A program made the position numbers and the translations under genes. DNA of 64,000 bases, taken from Glebionis coronaria (taxonomy: Eukaryota; Streptophyta; Magnoliopsida; Asterales; Asteraceae). Location: the NCBI GenBank assembly GCA_025667525.1, contig CM046875.1:289620140-289684139 (forward strand), read 5' to 3'. A model generated the notes under the pieces. The model ran no database searches and was not told where the DNA came from. It saw only the letters and a list, made by a program, of their open reading frames with translations. This document shows positions 35,862 to 47,420 of the stretch, in pieces. Position 1 is the first letter of the stretch; each line of letters opens with the position of its first letter.

Positions 35862-38800
35862 TGATTGTGGTAAATTTAGATAACTTGCTTTAGGAAAAAC
35901 AAGCAACTAAATATGAGCGGTAAGTATCGACGAGTGATTTAGGAAAACCACAAGTAATGACCCTCAATCACTTAAAAAAGATGAAAGATTCGTTTCCCAA
36001 GGAGGTATGGTGTTGTGAATTAACTTGTAGTTCTTTGAGATTAATATTGAGAAGATGGAATGACGGTTTCTTGGAAATTACACTATGACGTAAAAAACGA
36101 AAACGTAAAACCGTAGAAAAACCACTAAAATTAAAAATTTATTAAAACCAAAAACAAAATCAAGAAAAAGATTAAAAAGACTAAAACAAGTCTAAAATAA
36201 TATAAATAAAGACAAAAATCCAATAAAGATATTTTAAAACCTTTTATTAATTAAATAATTAATTTTAAATGCTAATTAAAGCCCTAAAATTAAATTTAAT
36301 TAATTCAAATGTCTAAAATATGATTTTATTGAACAATTACTTAACTTATATTATTAGAAGTCTAAAAAGTAATTTTCTAAAAATTAAAACTTATTAAAAC
36401 TATTTTTTAAAACTCTAAAAATGATTAAAAGTAATTAAAAACTAATTAAACTTAAAATAATTATAAAAATAAATCTAAAAGTTATAAAAATAATCTAAAA
36501 ATGGAAATAGTCCTAATCAATGACAAAGAACCTAGGAAAAATGAAAAAGAAAGAAAAATTAAAATTTTGAAAATTAATTAATAAAATAATATTAAAACAC
36601 TGTCTTGCGCCGCAGTGCTTGGGTCTTGCGGCGCAACGTGTGAAACGGGAATACCAAGTTCTGCAGCACCTTTAGTTGCGCCGCAGTGCTTGGGTCTTGC
36701 GGCGCAATTTGTGTTACGTGTCTGGTTGAAAGTTGGCACTAGCAGGTTTGGACTTTTGTGTTTTGCTTGAGATTTTAAGCCAAGAGTACTTGGGCTTATT
36801 GAGCTTATTTGGATGAATATTTTGGACAAAAGGGCACTCTTGTGATCCTTTGATCACAAGAAGTCAAGACAATCAAGCACAAATCACTTAGCACTCAAAT
36901 TCAAGAAATCACATGCATGAAAAACCAAGCAATTTAGCAATATGCAGATTTTTAACACCCTTTTTACCTTTTAAACTCAACAAACTTGTTCAAATCTTGT
37001 TCCAAACTAATTAACTACTTACTAATAACCTTAATCAACCCTAAACAAGCAATCTAACACCTTTTAATTATCAAAACAAATCTAGATGTCCTGCTTAAAC
37101 CTGTTGCCAAACACCCTTTTAAAATCTAAAAACCAACTTTTAACATACCAACATGCTTACAAAAGCTACCAAATTGATTCCAAGTGCATCTAACATGTAA
37201 ACATACACACTAGAACACAAATCATGCAATATAAACACACTTAATCACCAAATCACTTAAGATCATACAACTTGCTATTTTTGAACTTTCAAAAGAAAAA
37301 GGAGTTTACCTAAGGTTCTTACATCCAAGAACCTAGAGGATGAAAATCCTCCTCCAATCCAACCCGGGTTGGAGCTGAACTAAATCAACAAGCCTTCAAC
37401 CTATTTGAACACAAAACAAAGAAAACACAATTCAAGCTTACAATATTCTTTTTTTTTTCTTTTCTTTTTAAAACTTTACCAAAACTTATCAAACTTCTTA
37501 AAAACGTTTTCTAAATCCTAAACAACCAATAACATCAAACTCTTAAACAAACCAAACCTTTTGAGAAGATTTTACCAAAATCTCTCAAAATCTCAAAACC
37601 TTAAACAACTTTGAAAATCAAAGTTGCTTAACCAAATAAAAGTGGAACTCAGAATCAATCTCCTCACAACACACAATCTTTTAAAAACAATAAAAAAGGA
37701 ATTACACTTGAATATTTCAAAAACCAAACTTTTTATTTCTTTAAAAAGGAATTACATGTGAGAGACTAAAAACTGGAACAAAGGGATCACCACAACTTGG
37801 GTCTCCTTTTATAGAGCCTATAGAACATCCTAGAAGCATAAAAACATAAAACCCTAATACATAGAAAATCCCAAATGTGCCCTTGAATGATTTTGAGTGC
37901 ATTTTGTCCTCTCATTTGATCTTGGACGTTTATTTTGCTTTGGGAGGAAGCAAATAATCATGGCCATTGATTTAAGCCACGTCATCATGCTTGGGGGCTA
38001 AGGAATGATGTGATTGGTGGATTGGGGAATTGGGGTTTTGGTGCACATGAGTGGGATGCAGGTTTTTAGGAGTGGGATAGGTTTTGGCATGTGTGAATTA
38101 CTTGTGTGCAAGTTTAATTGGGTTTTACCCAAGTAAAAAGGTGGGTAATTTCTGGGCATGGTAAAGATGAATAGTAACTGAGTTTGATCCTAAAAAGGGG
38201 GAGACAAAGGTGTTAGGCGCCTATTTTTTTAAATTGTTTCAGGTTTGGCACTTTTGGTCCTTGTCTTTTGGAATTTTTGGCTTTTAAAGATTTTCAGCCT
38301 AAAATTCGTCTCTCCCTTGTATTTAAGTTTCATCACTTGACAATTTTGGCACAAACTTTCCATAAAGATGTTTCAAAGGCAATTTTTGTCATTTGGTGAT
38401 TTTTCAAGGACTAATCTTGGACAATGTTGATCTTCAAAGGTCTTCAATGAGTTTTCCACTTTATGAGGGACCATTGTTGGCAATTTTGAATTTGTTGAGG
38501 GACTAATCTTGCCATTTCTTCAAAGTTGAAGGACCTTTTTGCAATTTTGACAAACTTAAGGGACCAAACTTGTACTTATCAATATACAAGGGTTTTAAGT
38601 GTCATTTCTTCAATGAATGAGGATCAATCTTGTTTTGTCTTCAAGTCTTCAAGGGTTTTTTGATGAAAATTCCATGATTAGGGCCCGGTTCTTTGTACGG
38701 CTTCGTTTCTCGTGTCCGTTTTTCCTTGTATCTTGTGATCTTTTGTCTTTTTCACGATATCCATACCTAAAATACACAAGTAAACAAACACAAGCATATA

Positions 38801-38877
38801 TATGGTATTTTATGACATTTTAGTGCATTTAAAGCCCGAAAAGAACGATGAGATCATGTATAAATGCCATCTCATCA
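35862..38877 (-). repeat. 5' LTR of element E
   Basis: 3016 bp, partner of 24257-27272, with two substitutions noticed. Contains the GC-rich hairpin pair (36605-36707) and the TATA box 37814-37805; the terminal hairpin is near 38847-38876. Confidence 0.95.
37805..37814 (-). promoter_or_regulatory. TATA box in element E 5' LTR
   Basis: Minus strand CTATAAAAGG followed by AGACCC, a good plant TATA context about 1060 bp into the LTR in element orientation. The same motif is at 26209-26200 in the 3' LTR and, in a related context, at 53840-53831 in solo LTR G. Confidence 0.65.
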
Positions 38878-38882
38878 AATAT

Positions 38883-40878
38883 TCAAAAGTTGGTTGGAAT
38901 GATCTCCATCTGCGACTTGGGCTGGCTAAGTCTAACTCACTAATTGGCCGTTGGTAAAAATGTTATCAAAACATTGTTTTTGCTATTGAAAATACCCATA
39001 TGACTCGCTACGTTTTATATTTTGTCTTCTTTCAGACGCAAGGTGGGATAACAATCTGGGCTGACCATTCACGTTTTGTTATTTAACAAAATGAATTGAC
39101 CTTCAAATGTTAATGTACACGTGATGGATGAAGAGTCATCTTTGGTATATTACAAAGTTTTGTATTATGTGAAATACAAAATTAACGATTAAGTTTATGA
39201 TGTTGGTATAACATTTTGTCTCATATGGTTGTACTTGGGATTTATTATGGCAACATGACAAAGTGACGAGAAAAAAAAAGTCGTGACAAAGTGACAAGAC
39301 ATAGTGACAAAATTTATTTTGACGAGACCAAGAAAAAAAATGGCTATATTTTTTAGTGGCTACGGATTTTTTGATCGGGTATTCTTATTTAAATTCGAAG
39401 ACGGAATTTTCGAAGGCGTGCACTTATTTCATCTTTGAAAGATAACTTGTTCGTGCTTAATCTTAGAATGAAGACTTTTTTATCTAGTTTCCGGGTTCGG
39501 GGTGGTTGGTTGATGACTTGGATAACTATCACTTAAAGGAGCTACATTTTTGTACTCAGTGTCACACACATAGTCGATGTGGATAATTTCAAGAGGTGTC
39601 GTGCTTATATACTTCTTCAGTAATGTATTGAGTACTTCGAAATTTCTCAAGGATATTTCTACACCGTTCCTCATTCAACAATAGTTTTGCAAGCTTAAGT
39701 CACAAGATCGAGGGATTCTTATTCAGTTTCACGTTTGGTAAATCTGGTTCATTCCATCAGTGGTCACTTCAAATTTCCTGCAAGGAGGTTGGTAAAGATA
39801 GCCATGGAGAGTTTATGAGTAGAGAATTTCGATCAGCAGCTGATTCTCACAAAATATATAATTCAGCTTATTTATTATTCTCACGGGATTTCAGGTACAT
39901 GTGCGTACGATGAGTTGCTGGTTCCAAGGTTTCGAAACCATCAAGGGGAAGAAGAAGACATATTGAACGCACAACGAGTACACGTGATGAACTTAATACC
40001 TTCTTTTGATTTGAAGACATTCCGGGAAGACATTTGTCATAATCGCAGAGAAAATCAGTGTTTTAACTCGTGGCATTATCAGTCTCTAAACGGTACACTA
40101 TTGTTCGATGTTTAAGTGTTTTGATGTTTCAATTATTCATCATCATTATCCTATATGGAGAGATATGCACTTCCGGGACTTAATTGACTATGGTGCATCT
40201 CCGAAACAAGATATGTGGATTTTCGGGACTTAATTAACTATGGTGTTACGATGTCGACTTCATGAATGGGATAAAGTGTCTACTTCAATATTTGGGCTTC
40301 ATACATGAGACTGGTTTCCTTTCTTCAACTACATGGGGGAAGAAATGTCTTGATTCTTTCCAGTATGCATAACTTGAACTTTCAGGGGGAAGAAAAATTC
40401 AGAAGAATTATTCAAGCGTGAGAAGAGACGTTGTTGATCTACTTGGTGTGCCCCGAACTTTCAATCACTCATAGTAACATTATCATTTCATATGATGGGG
40501 TTTGCTTGTTAAACCGTTGTACGCTTAATCATTCTAAGCTTTATTGAAAGTTTTGAAATTGCTCATGACGATTGTTGGTTTAGAGGGAAGCTATTAAAAG
40601 CTTCTACATCAAGATTATGTGGCATGAATTAGGGGGAAGTTAATTCAGAAGCTTCTCCTTAACCAGAAGTATATGAGCTACTTAGCTCGTGCCGTTACAG
40701 TATTTCTACTACAAGTTACTACAAAGATGAGTCGTTTTGAAGTGAAGACTTGAAGTCAAAGGCCTCAAAAGACTTCATCAGCATTGGATGCTTCATGGAA
40801 GCTTTTGTTCTTAATCATTATGTACTTGTTAGGAAAAATATTGAAGGGAATTCTACACGTCGTCCCATGGGGGAAGAT
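38883..40878 (+). other. Element C internal region, right part
   Basis: About 2 kb without a recognised gene; the longest frame (39915-40115, 66 codons) has no known motif. The octamer GGGGGAAG occurs at 40335, 40385, 40632 and 40869, the last being the polypurine tract next to the LTR. Confidence 0.6.
40869..40877 (+). promoter_or_regulatory. Terminal polypurine tract of element C
   Basis: GGGGGAAGA ends one base before the 3' LTR start at 40879. Confidence 0.75.
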
Positions 40879-41161
40879 TGTTGGAAATTCACTTTATGTG
40901 ACGACGTTTAAGAATTCTCATTAGTTATCATAGTCACTCACGCAAATACTAGACTAGGAAACTATGTATAGTGTAGGCGCGTGAGTGACTATATATACCC
41001 CTCCAAGTCTTCCAAGGAGGGGTTGTTTGTGTTTTTCTCATTTTATTAAACATTTGCCTTATCTTTCTAGAAACACCTACAACCCTCTATCTCTCTCCAC
41101 CATGGCTGACCATCTCTACCACCACCTAAGACCATCGGATCTAGTAAATAGCAAACTGACA
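40879..41161 (+). repeat. 3' LTR of element C
   Basis: 283 bp, TGTTGG to CTGACA, similar to 22523-22814, with TATA-like CTATATATA at 40989-40997. It is followed by AGGTG, the mutated second copy of the target duplication. Confidence 0.88.
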
Positions 41162-41166
41162 AGGTG

Positions 41167-41879
41167 AAACTGCTACAACAGGTGGATCATCCAGAGCAGT
41201 GGAAACTTCATCCCCATAGATTTTGTTGGAAAGACAAAGAGCTCCAAAGAGAATGAAAATAATGGAGAAACTTGGGGTATTCACAAAAGGGGATCAAGGT
41301 CTAACATATGCAGAGATAGACAAGTGCTTAGTACTGGAAGAGTCAGATGACTTTGTGCCAGAGCGTTTGAGAATGAAGTTCCCTATTGTGAAGTATAATG
41401 TTTATGAAGAAAAGGGGATGAGCTGGTGGAAGTTCACTAGGAATGATGATACTACTCAGGCCTTTCAAGAGTTGAGTAAGATGTTCCAGACCTTGTATAG
41501 AGAAGATCTAGATGACTTATGGAGGGTTTTGAAGGGTAAATTTGGAAGTAATCCTCCCACTCCTAGGTCTCCTGTTGAAAAGGATTGGGTGATGTGGGAA
41601 AGTATGAAGAGGATGTTTGAAACTGAGGAGGGTGATTGGGCATTCCAATTTCAAGGGGGTGCTACTATAAAACATTGGAGGTTGTTTACATCCTCTGGTG
41701 TTTATGAATTCGTTATGACAGGCTTCATTGCCTATCTACTTTGTAACAGGTATTACCCACTGACTCAAGAAACTTTGAAGAAAATGATGCAAACTAGTTT
41801 ACTGGTGGATTGCAAGAATCATGTTCCATATGAGTTTTTCAGATTCATCTACAGTCAAATCTTGCCTGAGAATTTGTAA
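41167..41879 (+). pseudogene. Extra 3' reading frame of copia element D, last part
   Basis: Continues the frame broken at 22522. Codons directly after the insertion read on from the left part; a TAG at about 41220 precedes a 218-codon open stretch (41223-41879) ending in a stop. Visible motifs are FPIVKYNVYEEKG, a Trp-rich middle, and RYYPLTQETLKKM near the end. It ends 70 bp before D's 3' LTR, so it is the last coding part of the element. Its role is unknown; it should not be mistaken for a host gene. Confidence 0.62.
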
Positions 41880-41939
41880 GCATCCTCGTCACTAGCAGTA
41901 TTTATTCAGAAACTTGTATTTTGGTGAAAGCACAAGCTT

Positions 41940-41949
41940 AGGGGAGGAT
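41940..41949 (+). promoter_or_regulatory. Polypurine tract of element D
   Basis: AGGGGAGGAT immediately precedes the TGTTGGG LTR start. Confidence 0.7.
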
Positions 41950-42422
41950 TGTTGGGAATAAATATTAAAGAGAAGTTCCTCGTGCTATGATAAACAAGTT
42001 CCCACTGCTAGTGTACTTTCCCCTGCTGGAATATTGAAGGCAGTAGGATATGTTCCCACTGTATGAAGTCAAAGGCCCTGCTGCATGGATAAACATGGGA
42101 GAGATATGGACGCGTTTCTGTTTCAACTCTAGTATACTTTCCTTGTTTATTTGATAGTTATCTTGTATAGGGTTCTTGTACTATAAAAGGACTCTCTAGA
42201 GTATGGTATTATGTACTACTCTCTCAATCATTCCATTTCTGCTTTAAGGTTGTAAACCCTAATACCATTAAGGGTATTCGTATACTGATTCAATATATTA
42301 AAGCTTAACAGTTTGTTTTATCCTTTGTTCTTGTGCTAAACATTACTTTTCGCATCTTGTTTAGTTACTTTATTCAAAAATAGTTTTTCTAGTAATAGTT
42401 TGAGTTTACTCTTGCTATTACA
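41950..42422 (+). repeat. 3' LTR of element D
   Basis: Starts TGTTGGGAATAAAT and ends near ATTACA at 42422; the end could lie up to about ten bases later because the partner LTR is outside the window. TATA box CTATAAAAGG at 42181-42190, then a pyrimidine-rich start-site region. No target duplication can be tested. Confidence 0.7.
42181..42190 (+). promoter_or_regulatory. TATA box in element D LTR
   Basis: CTATAAAAGG followed about 30 bp later by CTACTCTCTCAATC, a plausible start-site context. Confidence 0.6.
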
Positions 42423-42459
42423 ACCCTTAAACAAGCTAAGGTTTAAGATCTAAGTTTGG

Positions 42460-45400
42460 GATCAACTTTAATCTCTTGACCAAAACTCTACGAGATTCTC
42501 TAGCTATTATCGAGAATAAGGCTAAGGTTCGTACTTCACGAGCGAGGCCCAAAGCTTCTCGAGTGAGTACTACTTCACCTTCGCCTTCCTCTCTTGGTGA
42601 AACTTCGCAAGCGGATGATAGGATTGATAAGCTCACGACCCAACTTTCTACCTTGTCCAATATCGTTGCTAAGCAAGCACAAACTCCACCTCTCGCTCAA
42701 GTCAAAGCGGTGGAAGAAACTTGTGTTACTTGCGGTGGTCCTCATGCATACTACAATTAAAATCAAACCGAAGGCAATCCCTTAGAAGTCAGTGCCATAG
42801 TCAGGCCTTTCAACCAAGGAGGTAACCAATATCATCCTCAAGTTGATCCGAACTATCGAGTAAGACCGCAAAATGGAATAGGATTTCCTCAACCTAATGT
42901 GCCAAATCTAAACCCGTACAATCCAAACCAAGGCAAATAACAAATCATTCAAAGACAATTCCAACCTCCTATCAATCAATACCCGCCTCATCAAGGGTAT
43001 CAAGTCCTGACTTATCAAGCTCCCACTTATAATACAACGGGTAATCAAATCATCCCTCAGGATGTCACTAGTTACATGAGGGGTAATGATGCGGTTATGA
43101 AAAACATGCAAAACCAAATCAATAATTTGAGGGGTGATTTAAGCAAATAAGGAAATGATATTCGGAGGGATATTAGCAATGAGATGAAAAACTAAACTAC
43201 CGAGATTAGGAACATGATGACTAGTTTTTTCCAAAATCAAGCTTCAAGTTTGGGATCTCTTCCGGCTAACACAATTGCTAATCCTAAAGGCGTATTAAAA
43301 GAAATTACCACCCGAAATGGGAAACCTTACGATGAACCTCCCATGCCTCCACCTTTCATTTGGCCTACGGGCACGAAACCCAAAGAACCCGGGGAGAAAA
43401 AGGACGAAGAGCAACCCAAAAGCTCACAAAGCATCGCTAATGTAAAACCTATGGTTCTCCAAGTTTCGATCTTTAATCTGGAACCATAGATTCCAAAGAC
43501 TAAGCCGATGATTTCATATCCATTGAGGCTTCGTAATCAATAGCTCCAAGATAAGACTATTGCCCAAATGACAAAGTTCCTTGAAATCTTTCAAAGATTA
43601 CAATTCGACATTAGCATTGTGGATGCTTTAATCTATATGCCCAAATTCGCCTCGATGTTCAAGAGTTTATTGAGAAACAAGGAGAAATTAGGTGAATTGA
43701 CAAAAACCCTGTTGAATGAGAATTTCTCGGCGGTGCTCCTTAAGAAGTTACCTGAAAAACTTGGAGACCCTGGAAAATTTCTCATTCCATGCATCTTTTC
43801 GGGACTTCTTGAATGCTTCGCCTTGGTCGATCGTGGTGAAAGAGTCAATCTTATGCCTCTCTATATTTGGTATAAGCTCTCACTCCCCGAGCTTACTCCC
43901 ACCCAAATGACTCTCGAGCTCGCTGATCGATCGATTACAATCCCCAAAGGCGTAGCATAAGATGCCTTTGTGAAAGTGGGAAAGGTCTTCTTCCCGGCCG
44001 ACTTTGTTGTCGTCGATTACAATCAGGATCCGAGAGTCCCTCTAATCCTCAGAAGACCTTTCTTAAAGACTTCTCGTGCTTTAATCGATGTTTACGGAGA
44101 GAAAATGACTCTCCGAGTTAACCATATGACCATCACTATTAGTATCGAGCAACCTTTGGGATACTCTTATACTCGTGAAGATGCTTCGGTGAATTCGATC
44201 GACATCATTGATGTAGCTAGTCAAGAGTGTGCCCAAGAAGTTCTCAGGTACATGGATTCTTCGACAAGTGGCAATCCCACTTCATCCGATCCTATCATCT
44301 CTCTTTCTTCCCCATCACTCACTGCATTTGAGGGAGCCGAATTCGTCTTGGAAGAGATAGAAGCGTTTCTCTTGACATCGACTGAGCTTGAAAGAGCTAA
44401 TGATGATTACTATGACACGGAGGGAGATATTATTTTTTTAGAAAAAATTCTAAATGAAGATCCAAAGCCTTATCTCCCTCCCAAACTAATTCAAATTAAG
44501 GAAATAAAATCTATGGAAACTTCTATGGATGATCCTCCCGTGATAGAACTTATGGACTTACCTCCTCATCTTGATTACGCATTTTTGGAGAGTGATGATA
44601 AATTACCCGCCATTATTGCTAAGGCTTGAAAGGCGAGGTAAAAGCCGCTTTGCTTAAGGTTTTAAAGTCTCACAAGCATGCCATTGCTTGGAAACTCTCC
44701 GAACTCAAGGGTATTAAACCTCAATTTTGGAAACAAAAAATTTTAATGGAGGACGACTATAAGCTGGCGGTGCAAAGTCAAATAAGGGTGAATCCTAATA
44801 TCTACGAGGTGATCAAATCAGAAGTTATCAAACTTCTCGATGCCGGATTGATTTAACCTATCTCCAATAGTTCTTAGGTGAGCCCAATACATTGTGTACC
44901 CAAAAAGGGCGAGATTATCATTGTGGAAAATGAAGAAAACGAGTTGATCCCAAATCGTTTGGTGACGGGATGGCGAGTATGCATCGATTATCGAAAGTTG
45001 AAGGATGCTACTCACAAAGACCATTTCCTGTTACCCTTCATGGACCTCATGCTCAAAAATTTGCCGGAAACGATTAGTATTGTTTCCTTGATGGATTTTC
45101 CGGCTACTTTCAAATCTCAATCTTTCCGAAGGACCAAGAGATGACGACCTTTACATGCCCTTATGGAACATTTTCTTATCGTTGCATGCCATTTGGTTTA
45201 TTCAATGCACCAGGCACGTTCCAAAGGTGTAAGACCGCCATCTTTAACGATATGATCGAGAAGACGATGGAGGTCTTCATGGATGACTCTCGGTCTTGGG
45301 TGACTCATTACAATCTTCCTTCTCCAATTTAGACCGCATGTTACAAAGGTGTGAAGACACCAATCTCGTGCTAAATTAGGAGAGGAGTCATTTTATGGTC

Positions 45401-47420
45401 AAAGAGGGCATCGTCCTCGACCATAAAATTTCTAAATCGGGGATTGAGGTCGATCGAGCCAAAGTGGACGTTATCGCTAAGCTCCCTCACCCTACTTCAG
45501 TAAAAGGTATCCAAATTTTTTTAGGTCATGTCGGCTTTTATCGAACGTTAATCCAAGACTTTTCAAAAATCGCCTGACCTATGGCACATCTCTCCGAGAA
45601 GGATGCACCATTCATATTTTTGGAAGATTGCATTCAAACGTTCAATACGCTAAAGAGAAAATTGACCGATGCCCCTATCCTAGTTTCCCCCGATTGGGAT
45701 TTATCATTCGAGCTCATGTGCGATGCAAGCGATTTCGTGATGGGTTCCATCTTGGGGGAACGAGGGAATCGACATTTTCAGCCTATACACTACGCGAGCA
45801 AGACTATGTCTGAGGCTCAAGCGAACTACACCACTACAGAAAAATAATTACTTACCGTGGTGTACGCTTTTGAGAAATTCCGCTTGTACCTAGTCCTGAA
45901 CAAATTCGTGCTGTATATGGATCACTCGGCTTTGAAATATCTATTTCAAAAACAAGATTCTAAGCCAAGATTGCTCTGGTGGGTTCTTCTCCTTCAAGAA
46001 TTTGATTTCACGATCCGTGATACGAAAGGAGCCGAGAATCTCACGGCCAACCACCTCTCCCGCCTTGAAAATCCACACAAATATGTTCTCGAGAAAAAGG
46101 AAGTGAGGGAAACACTTCCTCTCGAGACACTTGGCATGGTATCTATAGAAGGAGATTCTAGTACCCATGCTTTTCCAACTTTGCAAATTACCATGCGGGG
46201 AAATTCTTGATCAAAGGGATGTCGTCCCAACAAAAAAGTAAATTCTTTAAAGATGTAAAACAATACTTTTGGGAAGACCCCTTTCTATTTAAAGCATGCG
46301 TGGATCAAGTGATTCTCTGGTGTGTGTTCGGCCAAGAAGCTAATGACATACTAAAATCTCTCAATGAAGGCCTCACTAGGGGATATCATGGTGTGGACAG
46401 AAGGTACTTGATGCTGGTTCTATTGGCCCTAGATTTACCGTGACGCCCATGACTTATTCCAATCTTGCGACTCTTGTCAACGTCACGGCAAAATCACTCA
46501 AAAAGATGAGATGCCCCAAAATATCATTCAAGTTTGTAAAATCTTTGATATTTAGGGTATCGACCTTATGGGTCGTTCCCGTCTGAAACAAGTACATACT
46601 CGTGCCGTCGATTACTTGTCTAAATGGGTGGAAGCGAAAGCGCTCCCACTAACGACGCCCGAGTAGTTGTGAAAATTTTGAAATCTCTTTTAGCCCGATT
46701 TGGAACTTCTCATGCTATCATTAGTGATCGCGGTACTGACTTTCAAAATGACCAATTTGCAAAGTTCATGCTTAAGTACAGAGTTACTCATCGACTTTCC
46801 ACCACTTATCATCCTCAAATAAGTGGACAAGTCGAGGTTTTCAATTGTGGCCTCAAAAGAATCATTGAACGGACCGTAGACGAGAACCATGCCTCTCGGC
46901 TGGATAAACTCGATGACGCACAATAGGCCTTCCGTACCGCTTACAAAACACCCATCGGGTGTACTCCATACAAGCTAGTGTACGGACATGCATGTCTTCT
47001 TCCGATAGAGCTTGTGCATAAAGCCTATTGGGCTTTGAAGCATTCTAACTTCGACCTTAGGTCCTCAGGTGATCACCAAAAAGTTCAACTCAATGAACTA
47101 CGAGATCAATCCTATGAAAACTCTTTGATCTACAAAGAGAAGACAAAGAAGATACATGACTCCAAGATCAAAAACCGCGTTTTCCACGTTGGTGATCGAA
47201 TCCTTCTTTTCAACTCTAGATTGAAGATTTTTTTCGGGCAAGCTCAAAACCCGATGGACCAGGCCATTCACCGTCGCTAAAGTGTTTCCTTATGGAACCG
47301 TCGAGTTATCCAAACCGACGGGCCAAACTTAAGTTGAATGGTCACCGTGTGAAGAACTAATTTGGAGGAGACATACCATTCTTAGTTGTCCCGGATCTCC
47401 AAACCGCTCCCCCGGATCTC
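42460..47420 (+). pseudogene. gag-pol: Element F gag-pol remnant
   Basis: Collinear with E's polyprotein in fragments: gag end 42476-42760 (IIENK, knuckle CVTCGGPH with the last Cys lost), 43214-43489, protease 43568-44629 (active-site motif changed to DRGE at 43829-43840), RT 44626-45332 ([22 protein letters not shown] near 45275), RNase H 45581-45850 (CDASD, TTEK), HHCC/integrase 46207-46443 and 46624-46926 (ISDRGTDF, GQVEVFN), integrase end 46978-47280. More than ten stops: several replace Trp or Gln codons (for example 44875, 45377, 46923), consistent with C-to-T decay. A one-base loss right after FMDD (about 45285) shifts the frame. No function remains. Confidence 0.85.

Larger units (their letters stand above)
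24257..38877 (-). mobile_element. Element E: near-complete, recently inserted Athila-like retrotransposon
   Basis: 14621 bp on the minus strand. LTRs 35862-38877 (5') and 24257-27272 (3') are both exactly 3016 bp; by eye I found two substitutions (near 25940/37545 and 26848/38453) and no indel. Target duplication AATAT at 24252-24256 and 38878-38882 is perfect. Order: primer site 35858-35842, gag from 35111, protease-RT-RNase H-integrase to 29439, 2.1-kb 3' region, polypurine tract 27287-27273. RT before integrase makes it Ty3/gypsy; the tRNA-Asp primer, long LTRs and [10 protein letters not shown] protease motif point to the Athila lineage. No envelope-like frame is seen. Two in-frame stops break gag. 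Confidence 0.95.
22523..41161 (+). mobile_element. Element C: short-LTR non-autonomous retrotransposon (copia-type primer), split by element E
   Basis: LTRs 22523-22814 and 40879-41161 (292 and 283 bp, TGTTGG...CA) bracket a primer site matching initiator tRNA-Met (22817-22828) and a polypurine tract (40869-40877). Without E (24257-38877 plus one duplication) C is about 4 kb. I recognise no gag, protease, RT or integrase in it. The target duplication is ACGTG (22518-22522) versus AGGTG (41162-41166), one mismatch, and D's reading frame is continuous across the reconstructed empty site, which confirms the insertion. Confidence 0.85.
19705..42422 (+). mobile_element. Element D: 3' part of a Ty1/copia retrotransposon, split by element C
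   Basis: The visible parts are 19705-22522 and 41167-42422. They carry a decayed extra reading frame (20238-41879 across the insertion), a polypurine tract (41940-41949) and a 3' LTR from 41950. The 5' half with gag, integrase and RT is not in the window; it should lie left of element B, which is inserted in D. The right LTR edge abuts element F's gag, so D itself sits in F. The copia assignment rests on the short LTR and on recall that such extra 3' frames follow RT-RNase H in some composite copia elements. Confidence 0.65.

Noticed and set aside
41223..41879. Host protein-coding gene
   Set aside because: It continues the extra ORF of copia element D across element C and ends just before D's polypurine tract and LTR.
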